64,000 nt of DNA from Tumebacillus sp. BK434. Its GTDB lineage: Bacteria; Bacillota; Bacilli; Tumebacillales; Tumebacillaceae. The position numbers were made by a program, and so were the translations under genes. Shown here in pieces: positions 8,851 to 16,395 of the stretch. Within the stretch, counting starts at the first letter, position 1. Every line of letters begins with the position of its first letter. Location: positions 101,069 to 165,068 of the forward strand of contig NZ_SLXS01000007.1 in assembly GCF_004340785.1 (NCBI RefSeq), written 5' to 3'. Below the pieces are notes generated by a model. That model worked only from the letters and a program-made list of their open reading frames with translations. It was not told where the DNA came from and searched no databases.

Positions 8851-9642
8851 ATGTGGAAGCGGATGAAGCGGTACGGGGTCAGGGTCGACGGGCGCGAGGT
8901 GCGAATCTATGAGCAGCCGGGCGCAGCGGGCCTCACGATGGTGTTTTTGCATGGCGTGGGCAGCACGGGTAAAGCGTGGGCCTACCAGATGCGGGGATTG
9001 AAAGCGAGCGGGCGGATGATCGCGGTGGAGGTGCCGGGTTTCTCCGGCGTCGGCGAACTTCCGGAGACGGTCGGGGAGCTGAGCGATTTGGCGCCGTTTG
9101 TGCTGCGCGTGCTGGATGTGCTGGGGGTGGCAGACGCGATCTGGGTCGGCAACTCGCTGGGCGGACGGATCGCGCTAGAAGCGGCGCTTGGCGCTCCGCA
9201 GCGGGTGCGCGGGCTGGTGCTGGCCGGCAGCGCCGGCATTCGGCTGCCGGGCGTCGAGATGCCGCAGTTGCATGCGCTGCGGCCGGAGGAACTGGAGCGC
9301 CGGCTGTTTTGGCAACCGGAGCTGTTCCATGCCCTGCAGACGGAGCAAAGCCGGGCGGCAGCACAAGCGGCAAGGCGGTTGTATGACCGATTGGCCGCAG
9401 CAACTGCTGTGATGGATCTGCGGACCCGGCTCGGAGAAGTGCAAGTACCGGCTCTGGTCATCTGGGGGCGGCACGACGGCGTGATCCCCCTGCCGATCGG
9501 CGAAGCGCTGGCCGCCGGGCTGACCGCTGCGGAGCTGCTGGTGCTCGACCATGCGGCGCACGTGCCGCAGATAGAGCAGCCGGAGCGGGTGCTGGCGGCG
9601 ATCCTACGCTTTTTGGGAAAGTTTGGCGTGGCCGCTGAATAG
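8851..9642 (+). CDS. Alpha/beta-fold hydrolase
   Basis: A roughly 263-residue alpha/beta hydrolase. It shows the oxyanion strand FLHGVGSTGKAW, the nucleophile elbow GNSLGG, the acid in WGRHDGVIP and the catalytic His in DHAAHVPQIE. This is the architecture of small esterases, peroxidases and C-C bond hydrolases; the substrate cannot be told. The frame is open from 8776, inside the preceding terminator, so a start at 8851 or 8863 is more likely, but neither has a strong ribosome binding site. The stop lies only eight bases before the next gene, suggesting one operon of three genes up to 10452. Confidence 0.85.
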   Translation: MWKRMKRYGVRVDGREVRIYEQPGAAGLTMVFLHGVGSTGKAWAYQMRGLKASGRMIAVEVPGFSGVGELPETVGELSDLAPFVLRVLDVLGVADAIWVGNSLGGRIALEAALGAPQRVRGLVLAGSAGIRLPGVEMPQLHALRPEELERRLFWQPELFHALQTEQSRAAAQAARRLYDRLAAATAVMDLRTRLGEVQVPALVIWGRHDGVIPLPIGEALAAGLTAAELLVLDHAAHVPQIEQPERVLAAILRFLGKFGVAAE

Positions 9643-9650
9643 GTTGGAGG

Positions 9651-10109
9651 ATGGAGAGCTGTACGAGGCAGGTGGTGACAGCGGTGACCGTTCGCGGACA
9701 GCTGGAAGCGCAAGTGTTGCAGAAGATGGAGGAAGCGGAAGCGTTTCTGAAAACGATGCGGGAAGAGCGGCTGGCCGTGGACGACCCGCGCTTTGTCGAA
9801 TGGCAGCAGGGAGTAGACTTCCTGCTCTGGTTTGCGTTTGGCGAGCTGGCCCCGCATACCCGCACTTGGCGGCGCGCCTTGGCGGCCGACGTCACCTTGC
9901 ACGTCTATTACAGCCGCCTGTCGGGGTGTCTCTACCGGGCGCAGAAACTGCTGCAAAACGGTGTGCCCAACCCGCTTCGCCCTGCGCCGGACGGCCTGAT
10001 CTTACCTGTTTTTGCGATCAACCGCCGCCACCGGCAGGAGCAGTTGGCCGATCTGGCCCGCTGGCGGCTGTTTTTTGCGGCGGAGCGCGAGCAGCGGGGA
10101 AAGCTGTAG
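9651..10109 (+). CDS. Hypothetical protein (about 150 aa)
   Basis: Up to 152 residues, helical, charged and rich in Arg/Glu/Leu/Trp, with no signal peptide. No family recognised. The start is uncertain: GGAGG directly abuts the ATG at 9651, so translation may begin at one of the in-frame GTG codons at 9672-9684. An overlapping +1 frame (9623-10159) is low-complexity and looks like a shadow. The gene sits between the hydrolase and the 91-aa gene, probably co-transcribed. Confidence 0.55.
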   Translation: MESCTRQVVTAVTVRGQLEAQVLQKMEEAEAFLKTMREERLAVDDPRFVEWQQGVDFLLWFAFGELAPHTRTWRRALAADVTLHVYYSRLSGCLYRAQKLLQNGVPNPLRPAPDGLILPVFAINRRHRQEQLADLARWRLFFAAEREQRGKL

Positions 10110-10176
10110 CCGATGCGCGGGAAACTGCTTCTACCTGGCTCAGGGAGGGCGTACTGTAGGTAGGGGAGGTGAGACG

Positions 10177-10452
10177 TTGGAGGCGCTGCGAAAGTGGATA
10201 CGCAAAGTGATGACCGGGGTGGCTGCCTTTTTGCTCGCCGCTTGGCAGACGCTCGGTTCGATCGATCTGTCACACCATATGATGCTGCCGTTTGGCGGCC
10301 CGTACTCGTACATGTGGACCCAGCAGGGCATGCGAGTTGCGATGGAAGATCCGGAACACCTTGCGCGCACCGAAGAAGAGGTGCGTGAGGAGCGGATACG
10401 CCAGACTGCCGCTCGGGAACGGGCCAATGAGCAGGAAAAAGCCGCTTCGTAA
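10177..10452 (+). CDS. Small hypothetical protein with one hydrophobic segment (about 91 aa)
   Basis: A TTG start at 10177 is favoured by the AGGGGAGGTG site seven bases upstream. The product has a short basic N-terminus, one hydrophobic stretch (about residues 11-28), a middle with several Met/Gly/Tyr, and a highly charged coiled-coil-like tail rich in Glu/Arg. It is probably membrane-anchored or secreted. No family recognised. The stop codon lies inside the terminator hairpin shared with the convergent pheromone gene. Confidence 0.6.
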   Translation: MEALRKWIRKVMTGVAAFLLAAWQTLGSIDLSHHMMLPFGGPYSYMWTQQGMRVAMEDPEHLARTEEEVREERIRQTAARERANEQEKAAS

Positions 10453-10466
10453 TGGAAGCGGCTTTT
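10439..10466. terminator. Bidirectional terminator
   Basis: AAGCCGCTTC / GAAGCGGCTT stem with A- and T-runs on both sides. It ends the 8.8-10.4 kb operon on the plus strand and the regulator-propeptide pair on the minus strand. Confidence 0.9.
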
Positions 10467-10480
10467 TTGATGAGTTTGTG

Positions 10481-10738
10481 TTATGCTCTTTTCGAAGAGA
10501 GCGGCTCTGCATCGTGGATGAAGCCGATGACCGGAGCTTTCTTAAGCGGCTCTGCATCGTGGATAAAGCCGATGACCGGAGCTTTCGAGAGTGGCTCTGC
10601 ATCGTGGATAAAGCCGATGACCGGAGCTTTCGAGAGCGGCTCTGCGTCATGGATGAATGCGGTTTCTTGTGTGTCGGAGCCCAGGCCTGCAACTGCGACT
10701 CCTGCAAACAGAACGGCGGTAAGAAGTACTTTTTTCAT
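10481..10738 (-). CDS. Secreted multi-repeat signalling propeptide (candidate NprX-like pheromone precursor)
   Basis: An 85-residue protein with a signal peptide (Lys2-Lys3, hydrophobic core 4-19, likely cleavage after Ala17 in AVA or nearby). Then come three tandem 15-residue units FIHDAEPLSKAPVIG (28-42, 43-57, and 58-72 with KK for SK) and a fourth truncated FIHDAEPL ending SSKRA. The heptamer SKAPVIG resembles the known NprX signal SKPDIVG in length and pattern. The ATG overlaps the stop of the upstream regulator gene (ATGA) and has an AAGGGGA site, so the two are translationally coupled. Secretion, proteolytic release of several identical peptides and re-import by an Opp system are inferred from the RRNPP family. 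Confidence 0.8.
   Translation of the reverse strand: MKKVLLTAVLFAGVAVAGLGSDTQETAFIHDAEPLSKAPVIGFIHDAEPLSKAPVIGFIHDAEPLKKAPVIGFIHDAEPLSSKRA
10499..10657 (-). repeat. Tandem 45-bp coding repeats of the propeptide gene
   Basis: Three full 45-bp units and a partial fourth; unit starts on the plus strand are at 10503, 10548, 10593 and 10638 (GGCTCTGC). Units differ mostly at synonymous positions. The fourth plus-strand unit (first translated) is the most diverged. Confidence 0.9.
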
Positions 10739-12018
10739 AGTAAGATCCCCTTGTCTCTAAAATAGTTTTGTATATAGTGTTGGGTTTCTTCCAAAATTTC
10801 TGTAGAAGATTTATAATCTCCCAACTTTTTGAACAAGTCGCTGACATGCAATCTCATCCTGTGATAATCGTGTACCATCTCCAGCTCGCGGAAGAGCTCC
10901 GCGCTCTGCAGCGCCGCTTCGATCGCCGCTTCGTACTCATGACGAAACGCATACAATAGCGAGCTCACGTTGTAGCATTGTGCGTGATACTTGGAGTGAG
11001 GCTGGCACAGCGCGAGCGCCTGATCGAGGTGTTCGGATGCAGCTTCGTCCCGCCCCAGCCGAATCAGTATCTTCGCGATCTCCGCGTGGTTGTTGGACAA
11101 GAGCTGTTCCAAGCCGAGCTCAACATATTGCCGGGTGCACTCCTGCAGAATCTCCAGCGCGGCTTCATGTTCGCCGAGCTCTCCGCGCAAGATGGCGAAG
11201 TTCTCTTTGACCATGATCGAATACTGAATGTGATCGAGACTTTTAAACAGCGTCATCGCTTCCTGCCAATACTCCTGCGCCTGTTTGTACTCTTTTTTGC
11301 CATAGTGCGACCGGCCGAGCCCCAGATAGTTGGTGGCGAGGTGGTACAGGTTGGACGAGTTTTTCAACAGGTCCTGCGAGTTGAGAAACAGGTCGGTCGA
11401 CTGGTCGTAATGGCCCAGCCGGTTATAAGTCACCGCCAAGTTGGTCGTGATCTCCGCTTTCAGGAAGGAGTCGTCGACGTCCATCTCGTGGAGCGAGTCG
11501 TACGCGCGCTGCCAGTAGTGCATGGCGAGGGACAGGTTGTGCTGTTTGTAGTACACCAGCCCCAACCGGTGCAACGCCCAGACGTGGGCACGGTGATCGT
11601 CCGCCTTCAAGGACATCGTCGTGACTTTTTCGAGCAGCTCTTTGACGGTGCTCAAATTATCCAATTGGAGAAGACATGTCGAGAGGTCCATCAGCAGGTC
11701 GAGTTCATCCCCGCCACCTGTTGCGAGCAAGTTCTCTAAGATCGGAACTGCGTTCGCATATTCTTTTGCTAGGATCAACGTCTTGGCAAGCTTGTGGGAA
11801 GTGGAATGCTCCAGATACTCCCCGGTCTCGGTCAGGAAAAAGTCGAGGGGAACCTCAAGACGTTCCGCGATCTGGCAGAGCAGTTTGTAAGACGGGTTGA
11901 TCTTGTCCGCTTCAATCTGCGAGATCGCGCTGGCGCTAACCAAACCTTCGGCGAGCTGGCTCTGGGTCAGTCCCTTTTCCTGACGCCGCTGCCTGATCTT
12001 CTGGCCAAGAGATTCCAT
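10735..12018 (-). CDS. HTH-TPR transcriptional regulator, RRNPP (NprR/PlcR-like) quorum-sensing family
   Basis: A 427-residue protein with an N-terminal XRE-type HTH (about 5-62, IRQRRQEKGLTQSQLAEGL...ISQIEADKINPS) followed by about 340 residues of TPR helices (for example LGLVYYKQHNLSLAMHYWQRAY). This is the layout and length of NprR (about 423 aa) and longer than PlcR. Regulators of this group bind a re-imported peptide through the TPRs and switch DNA binding on or off. A GGAGG site precedes the ATG by seven bases. A propeptide gene with a signal peptide overlaps its 3' end by four bases, which is how RRNPP cassettes are organised. A TATAAT hexamer at 12054-12059 (minus) may be its -10. Confidence 0.88.
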   Translation of the reverse strand: MESLGQKIRQRRQEKGLTQSQLAEGLVSASAISQIEADKINPSYKLLCQIAERLEVPLDFFLTETGEYLEHSTSHKLAKTLILAKEYANAVPILENLLATGGGDELDLLMDLSTCLLQLDNLSTVKELLEKVTTMSLKADDHRAHVWALHRLGLVYYKQHNLSLAMHYWQRAYDSLHEMDVDDSFLKAEITTNLAVTYNRLGHYDQSTDLFLNSQDLLKNSSNLYHLATNYLGLGRSHYGKKEYKQAQEYWQEAMTLFKSLDHIQYSIMVKENFAILRGELGEHEAALEILQECTRQYVELGLEQLLSNNHAEIAKILIRLGRDEAASEHLDQALALCQPHSKYHAQCYNVSSLLYAFRHEYEAAIEAALQSAELFRELEMVHDYHRMRLHVSDLFKKLGDYKSSTEILEETQHYIQNYFRDKGILL

Positions 12019-12053
12019 AGGTGTCCTCCAGTGTCTATCGCTTTCTGAGACCT

Positions 12054-12082
12054 ATTATATAAGGATCATTATGCAAACGAAA
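12054..12082 (-). promoter_or_regulatory. Possible SigA promoter of the HTH-TPR regulator
   Basis: On the minus strand a perfect TATAAT (12054-12059) lies 17 bases from a poor -35 TTTCGT (12077-12082), about 36 bases before the start codon. The weak -35 would fit an activated promoter. Identification is tentative. Confidence 0.4.
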
Positions 12083-12168
12083 GAGAGATTTAGTTATAAA
12101 TTTTAATGGAATTAATGACATCGTTCATGAAATTAGCAAGAATAAAATCTATAGCTTCATATAAATTA

Positions 12169-12198
12169 GAGGTGTCAGGTTATCTGACATCTCTTTTT
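12169..12198 (+). terminator. Intrinsic terminator with no gene before it (possible leader attenuator)
   Basis: GAGGTGTCAG-GTTAT-CTGACATCTC is a ten-pair stem (one G-U) followed by T5. On the plus strand there is no gene upstream, only the 5' end of the divergent regulator. It therefore ends either a short untranslated transcript or the leader of the fix operon, whose first start codon is 65 bases further on. The AT-rich stretch 12060-12168 otherwise shows nothing I can name beyond an 11-codon frame at 12071 with an AAGGA site. Confidence 0.7.
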
Positions 12199-12265
12199 CT
12201 CTTCATACAATCTCCTGTTTGTTCATATGTATCGAACTAGGACAAACGCTTAGGGGGAAGTCATG

Positions 12266-13096
12266 ATGCTACATATCGTGGTCTGTGTCAAACAAGTGCC
12301 GGACTCCCGGGAGATCCGCATCGACCCGAAGACGAACACGCTGGTTCGTGACGGAGTGCCGGCGATCGCCAACTTTTACGATATGCATGGACTGGAAGAA
12401 GCCTTGCGCATCAAAGAGACGACGGGGGCCAAGATCACGGTGGTCTGCATGGGGCCGCCGCCCGCAGAAAAGTCGCTCAAACAGTGCATTTCACTGGGCG
12501 CCGACGACGCGGTGCTCGTCACCGACCGCGGCTTTGCGGGCGCTGATACGCTCGCCACGTCCTACGTGCTGGGGCTGACGATTCAGAAAGTCGCGGAGGA
12601 GTTTGGGCCGGTCGACATCGTGTTCTGCGGCAAACAGACGCTTGACGGCGACACCGGGCAAGTAGGACCTGGCATCGCCTGCCGCCTCGATTTGGAGCAG
12701 TTGACCTATGTGTCGAAAGTGGAACACATCGACGTGGACAACCGCCGTATCACCGTCCAGCGCCTGCTCGAGGACGGGGTGGAAGTGGTGCAGACGAAAA
12801 TGCCCGTGCTGATCACGGCGCTCAAAGAGCTGAACAACGTGCGCCGCGCCCCGCTGCCGGGCATGATCCGCGCGGCGAAGTTCAAGCCGGTGATTTGGAC
12901 AACCCAAGATTTCCCCGGCCTCGACCGCACCAAGATCGGTCTGAAAGGGTCGCCGACGATCGTCGCCAAAACGTGGGTGCCGGAAAGCAAGCAGGTGAAC
13001 ACCGAGTTCCTCGCAGCAGAGTCACCGGAAGGCGCAGCAGCAGCTGTCGTCGAGAAGCTCTGGGCGAGCGAACTGCCGGTCCGCTTCGGCTGGTAA
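12266..13096 (+). CDS. fixA: Electron transfer flavoprotein beta subunit (FixA type)
   Basis: About 276 residues of ETF beta: VVCVKQVPDS at the N-terminus, NPFDxxALE-like NFYDMHGLEEALRIKE, the adenine-nucleotide region GADDAVLVTDRGFAGADTLATSY, and ETF-beta signature-like VEVVQTKMPVLITALKELNNVR. It pairs with the alpha subunit encoded next. Two adjacent ATGs exist; the second (12266) is at the better distance (seven bases) from AGGGGGA. It begins a four-gene operon whose gene order matches fixABCX, so the beta/alpha pair probably works as the electron-bifurcating FixAB rather than as a beta-oxidation ETF (inference from context). Confidence 0.93.
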   Translation: MLHIVVCVKQVPDSREIRIDPKTNTLVRDGVPAIANFYDMHGLEEALRIKETTGAKITVVCMGPPPAEKSLKQCISLGADDAVLVTDRGFAGADTLATSYVLGLTIQKVAEEFGPVDIVFCGKQTLDGDTGQVGPGIACRLDLEQLTYVSKVEHIDVDNRRITVQRLLEDGVEVVQTKMPVLITALKELNNVRRAPLPGMIRAAKFKPVIWTTQDFPGLDRTKIGLKGSPTIVAKTWVPESKQVNTEFLAAESPEGAAAAVVEKLWASELPVRFGW

Positions 13097-13118
13097 ACCA
13101 AGGGAGGTGTCAGCGAAC

Positions 13119-14198
13119 ATGGCAGAAGAGAACAAACAGAAAAACACGCCGGACGAGATGCCGGACTGGTCGGCCTACCGCGGTGTGATGATCTTTATCG
13201 AACAGCGCGCCGGGAGCGCGAAAAGCGTCTCCTGGCAACTGCTCGGCGAAGGGCGCAAGCTGGCCGACAAGTTGGAAGTCGATCTGATCGCACTCGTGAT
13301 CGGTCACGACACCGGGCAGTTGGCGAAAGATGCGATCGCGTACGGCGCAGACCGCGTCTATGCGGCCGATGCGCCGGAGTTGAAAGCGTACCGCACCCGG
13401 CCATATTCGCGGGTCGCTCTGCACGTGATCCGCGACGTGAAGCCGGAGATCGTGCTGTTTGGTGCGACGGCGACCGGGCGCGACCTCGCCGGCGCGATCG
13501 CCACGCATCTGCCGACCGGGTTGACGGCCGACTGTACGATCCTCGACGTCGAGCCGCATCCGAGCCGGTTGCTGCTCGCGTCCCGCCCTGCTTTTTCCGA
13601 AAAAATGCTGGCGACGATCCTCTGCAAACAGTACCGCCCGCAGATGGCGACCGCCCGCGCCGGGGTGTTCGAAGCGCTGCCGTACGACAGCACCCGCAGC
13701 GGGGAGATTCACACCGTTCCGTCCCTGATGGCGGAGTCGGAGATCGATGCGCAAGTGCTGCAGTTTATCGCAGCGACGGAACGCTTCGACATCGAAGAGG
13801 CGGAAGTGATCGTCGCCGGCGGGAGGGGTCTTGGCGGACCGGAGCCGTTCAAGATGCTGCAGGAGCTGGCCGACGCTCTGGGCGGCGTGGTCGGAGCTTC
13901 GCGCGCGGCGGTCGATGCGGGCTGGATCAAGCATGCGCATCAGGTGGGGCAGACCGGCTATACGGTGCGCCCCAAGCTGTACATCGCCGTTGGCATCTCA
14001 GGTGCGGTGCAGCATGTGGTCGGGATGCAAAACTCCGACTGCATCATCGCGATCAACCGCGACCAGGACGCGCCGATCTTTAAAGTGGCGAACTACGCGA
14101 TCGTAGGCGACCTGTTCAAGATCGTCCCGGCGCTGACCGAAGCGGTCAAAGCGAAGCGCTCCGCAGGCAAGCAAATTCCGCAAGAAGTCGCCGACTAG
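13119..14198 (+). CDS. fixB: Electron transfer flavoprotein alpha subunit (FixB type)
   Basis: A 359-residue ETF alpha subunit. The C-terminal FAD domain is clear: GRGLGGPEPFKML, then GQTGYTVRPKLYIAVGISGAVQH and INRDQDAPIFKVANYAIVGD. The start is put at the ATG 13119, ten bases after GGGAGGT; the in-frame GTG at 13107 is part of the ribosome binding site itself. The charged N-terminal 20 residues before the nucleotide-binding fold are slightly longer than usual. It follows fixA by 22 bases. Confidence 0.93.
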   Translation: MAEENKQKNTPDEMPDWSAYRGVMIFIEQRAGSAKSVSWQLLGEGRKLADKLEVDLIALVIGHDTGQLAKDAIAYGADRVYAADAPELKAYRTRPYSRVALHVIRDVKPEIVLFGATATGRDLAGAIATHLPTGLTADCTILDVEPHPSRLLLASRPAFSEKMLATILCKQYRPQMATARAGVFEALPYDSTRSGEIHTVPSLMAESEIDAQVLQFIAATERFDIEEAEVIVAGGRGLGGPEPFKMLQELADALGGVVGASRAAVDAGWIKHAHQVGQTGYTVRPKLYIAVGISGAVQHVVGMQNSDCIIAINRDQDAPIFKVANYAIVGDLFKIVPALTEAVKAKRSAGKQIPQEVAD

Positions 14199-14212
14199 GA
14201 GGAGAAGAGGAT

Positions 14213-15514
14213 ATGGAAAAATTTGATGCTGTCATCGTCGGCGCAGGTCCGGCCGGAGCTGCAGCCGCACTGACGATGGCACGGGCCGGGCTGTCGGTCG
14301 TGCTGCTGGAGCGCGGCGAGTTCCCCGGTTCGAAAAATGTCTTCGGCGGTGTCCTCTACCGCAAACAGCTCGAGGACATCGTGCCGGAGTTCTGGAAGGA
14401 AGCACCGCTGGAGCGCAAGATCGTCGAACAAAACCTCTGGATCATGGGCCGGGATGCGGTGACGAAGCTCGGTCACCGCAACGAAGGCTTCAAAGACCCG
14501 GCGAACTGCTGGACCGGGATGCGCGTCAAATTTGACCAGTGGTTTGCGAACAAAGCGGTGGAAGCGGGCGCCTTGCCCGTCTATGAGACGGTGGCGCTGG
14601 AACTGATCCGCGAAGGCGGCAAAGTGGTCGGCGTGCGCACCGACCGCGAAGCCGGCGATCTCTACGCCGATGTGGTCGTCATCGCCGACGGCGTCAACTC
14701 GCTGCTCGGCAAGTCGCTAGGTATCCACAAAGAGTGGGCGCCCGATCAGGTGTCGCTGGCTGTCAAAGAGCAGATCTTCCTGCCGAAAGAAAAGATTCTC
14801 GACCGCTTCGGCCTTGAAGGCGATGAAGGCGCGACGATCGAGTTCGCCGGGGAAACGTCGCTTGGCATGACCGGGCTCGGCTTCCTCTACACCAACAAAG
14901 ATTCGATCTCGCTTGGCATCGGCGTGATGGTGTCCGACCTGAAAAAAAGCAGAGTCAAGCCGTATCATCTGCTCGAAGAGGTCAAAAACCACCCGGCGAT
15001 TCGTAAACTGATCCAAGGCGGTGAGACGAAGGAATACGCCGGCCACCTGATACCGGAAGGGGGCTTAGCGGCGGTGCCGCAGCTGTCGGGCGACGGCTGG
15101 GTCGTCTGCGGCGATGCGGCACAGCTGATCAACTTCGTCCACCGCGAAGGCACCAACCTCGCGATGACATCGGGCCGCTTCGCGGCGGAAGCGATCATCG
15201 CAGCGAAAGAAAAAGGCGACTATTCCAGAGCGTCGCTGGCTCTCTACGACCGCAAAGTGGCCGAGTCGTTCATCCGCAAAGACCTCAAGAAATACCAGGG
15301 TCTGCACGGGCTGTTGAACGAGATGGACCCCCGACTGCTCTTCACCGATCTGCCGAAAGCGATCAATGCGGCCGCTTTTGAGATGCTCAAGGTTGACGGC
15401 AAGAGCAAGGCGGAGAAGCAGCGCTTTGCGATCGACCATATCAAACGGACGGCCGGCGGCACGTGGGATCTCGTCAAGCTGGGCTGGAAAGGATGGAGGG
15501 CGATCAACGGATGA
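14213..15514 (+). CDS. fixC: FixC flavoprotein (ETF-quinone oxidoreductase-like)
   Basis: A 433-residue FAD-dependent oxidoreductase of the FixC/EtfQO family. It has an N-terminal Rossmann GAGPAGAAAAL, then ERGEFPGSKNVFGGVLY, and the FAD-closing GWVVCGDAAQLINFVHREGTNLAMTSG. In the FixABCX complex it passes the high-potential electrons to quinone while FixAB reduces ferredoxin or flavodoxin with the others. Its stop overlaps the fixX start (ATGA), a sign of tight coupling. Confidence 0.93.
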   Translation: MEKFDAVIVGAGPAGAAAALTMARAGLSVVLLERGEFPGSKNVFGGVLYRKQLEDIVPEFWKEAPLERKIVEQNLWIMGRDAVTKLGHRNEGFKDPANCWTGMRVKFDQWFANKAVEAGALPVYETVALELIREGGKVVGVRTDREAGDLYADVVVIADGVNSLLGKSLGIHKEWAPDQVSLAVKEQIFLPKEKILDRFGLEGDEGATIEFAGETSLGMTGLGFLYTNKDSISLGIGVMVSDLKKSRVKPYHLLEEVKNHPAIRKLIQGGETKEYAGHLIPEGGLAAVPQLSGDGWVVCGDAAQLINFVHREGTNLAMTSGRFAAEAIIAAKEKGDYSRASLALYDRKVAESFIRKDLKKYQGLHGLLNEMDPRLLFTDLPKAINAAAFEMLKVDGKSKAEKQRFAIDHIKRTAGGTWDLVKLGWKGWRAING

Positions 15515-15801
15515 GCGAAAACAAAGGGACAACGATCGAAGAGAAGTTGTATACGATCCGCTACAAAGTGGACGATATCTCGCATTTGATCATCAAAGAC
15601 CAGCAGGTCTGCGCGAAATGCCCGACCAAAGAGTGCAACGATTTCTGTCCGGCCGACGTGTACTCGTGGGCCGACCTGACCACGCACGTGGCGTTCGAAA
15701 ACTGCATCGAGTGCGGCACTTGCCGCATCGGCTGCCCGGACTACAACATCGAGTGGGTCTATCCGAAAGGCGGTCATGGCATCACCTACAAGTTCGGCTG
15801 A
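15511..15801 (+). CDS. fixX: FixX ferredoxin-like protein
   Basis: A 96-residue ferredoxin-like partner of FixC. Two cysteine clusters are visible: CAKCPTKECNDFCP and CIECGTCRIGCP; the second is a standard 4Fe-4S binding motif, and the first is the extra cysteine set seen in FixX proteins. The start is the ATG overlapping the fixC stop, with GGAGG about 12 bases upstream; an upstream in-frame ATG (15463) lies inside fixC and is unlikely. A terminator directly follows, closing the operon. Confidence 0.93.
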   Translation: MSENKGTTIEEKLYTIRYKVDDISHLIIKDQQVCAKCPTKECNDFCPADVYSWADLTTHVAFENCIECGTCRIGCPDYNIEWVYPKGGHGITYKFG

Positions 15802-15809
15802 TCAAAAAG

Positions 15810-15839
15810 GAGCTCTCGTTTCCGGCGAGGGCTCTTTTT
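15810..15839 (+). terminator. Terminator of the fixABCX operon
   Basis: GAGCTCTCG / CGAGGGCTC stem (one G-U) followed by TTTTT. Confidence 0.87.
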
Positions 15840-15889
15840 GTTAAAATAAGAAGACAGATCACTTATCGCATACGTTGGAGGAATGACAG

Positions 15890-16327
15890 ATGGCAATCCA
15901 CACCGAACAGATCACGACAGAAGCACAATATGAGCAGGCGCTGCAGATCCGCATGATCGTCTTTGTCCAGGAGCAGAACGTTCCGCCGGAGCTCGAAGTC
16001 GACGAACACGAAAATGAAGCGATCCATGTGCTGGCCTGCGATGAAGACGGCCAGCCGGTTGCGACCGGACGGATTCGCGCTTACAAGGACGGAGCGGGCA
16101 AGATGGAGCGCATCGCCGTCATGAAAGCAGGGCGCGGCAAAGGATATGGAGCTGCTGTCATGCATAAGCTTGAAGAAATCGGACGCGAACAGGGCTTCAC
16201 GAGCTTCATCCTCGAAGCGCAGACGCACGCGGAGGCATTTTATGAAAAGCTCGGCTACCGGACCATTTCGGACGAACCGTTTTTGGATGCGGGCATCTGG
16301 CATGTGCGCATGATCAAAGAAGCGTAA
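15890..16327 (+). CDS. GNAT family N-acetyltransferase (ElaA/YjcF-like)
   Basis: A 145-residue single-domain GNAT acyltransferase using acetyl-CoA. The family core is visible: IRMIVFVQEQNVPPELEVDEHE near the N-terminus and the CoA-binding RIAVMKAGRGKGYGAAVMHKLEE. The C-terminal AEAFYEKLGYRTISDEPFLDAGIWHVRM is the ending seen in ElaA/YjcF-type proteins. GGAGG lies eight bases before the ATG. The substrate is unknown. It follows the fix operon terminator, so it is expressed separately. Confidence 0.85.
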   Translation: MAIHTEQITTEAQYEQALQIRMIVFVQEQNVPPELEVDEHENEAIHVLACDEDGQPVATGRIRAYKDGAGKMERIAVMKAGRGKGYGAAVMHKLEEIGREQGFTSFILEAQTHAEAFYEKLGYRTISDEPFLDAGIWHVRMIKEA

Positions 16328-16395
16328 AGAAAGCGTAAAGGAAGCAAGAGACTGTTCGAAAAATCACATGGCGGGAAACGAAAGGGGGCGGGGCG

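Noticed and set aside
10292..10765. Plus-strand frames across the propeptide repeats giving repetitive proteins (LCIVDEADDRSF-type units)
   Set aside because: These are the reverse frames of the pheromone repeats; they lack ribosome binding sites, whereas the minus-strand frame has a signal peptide, a site and coupling to the regulator.
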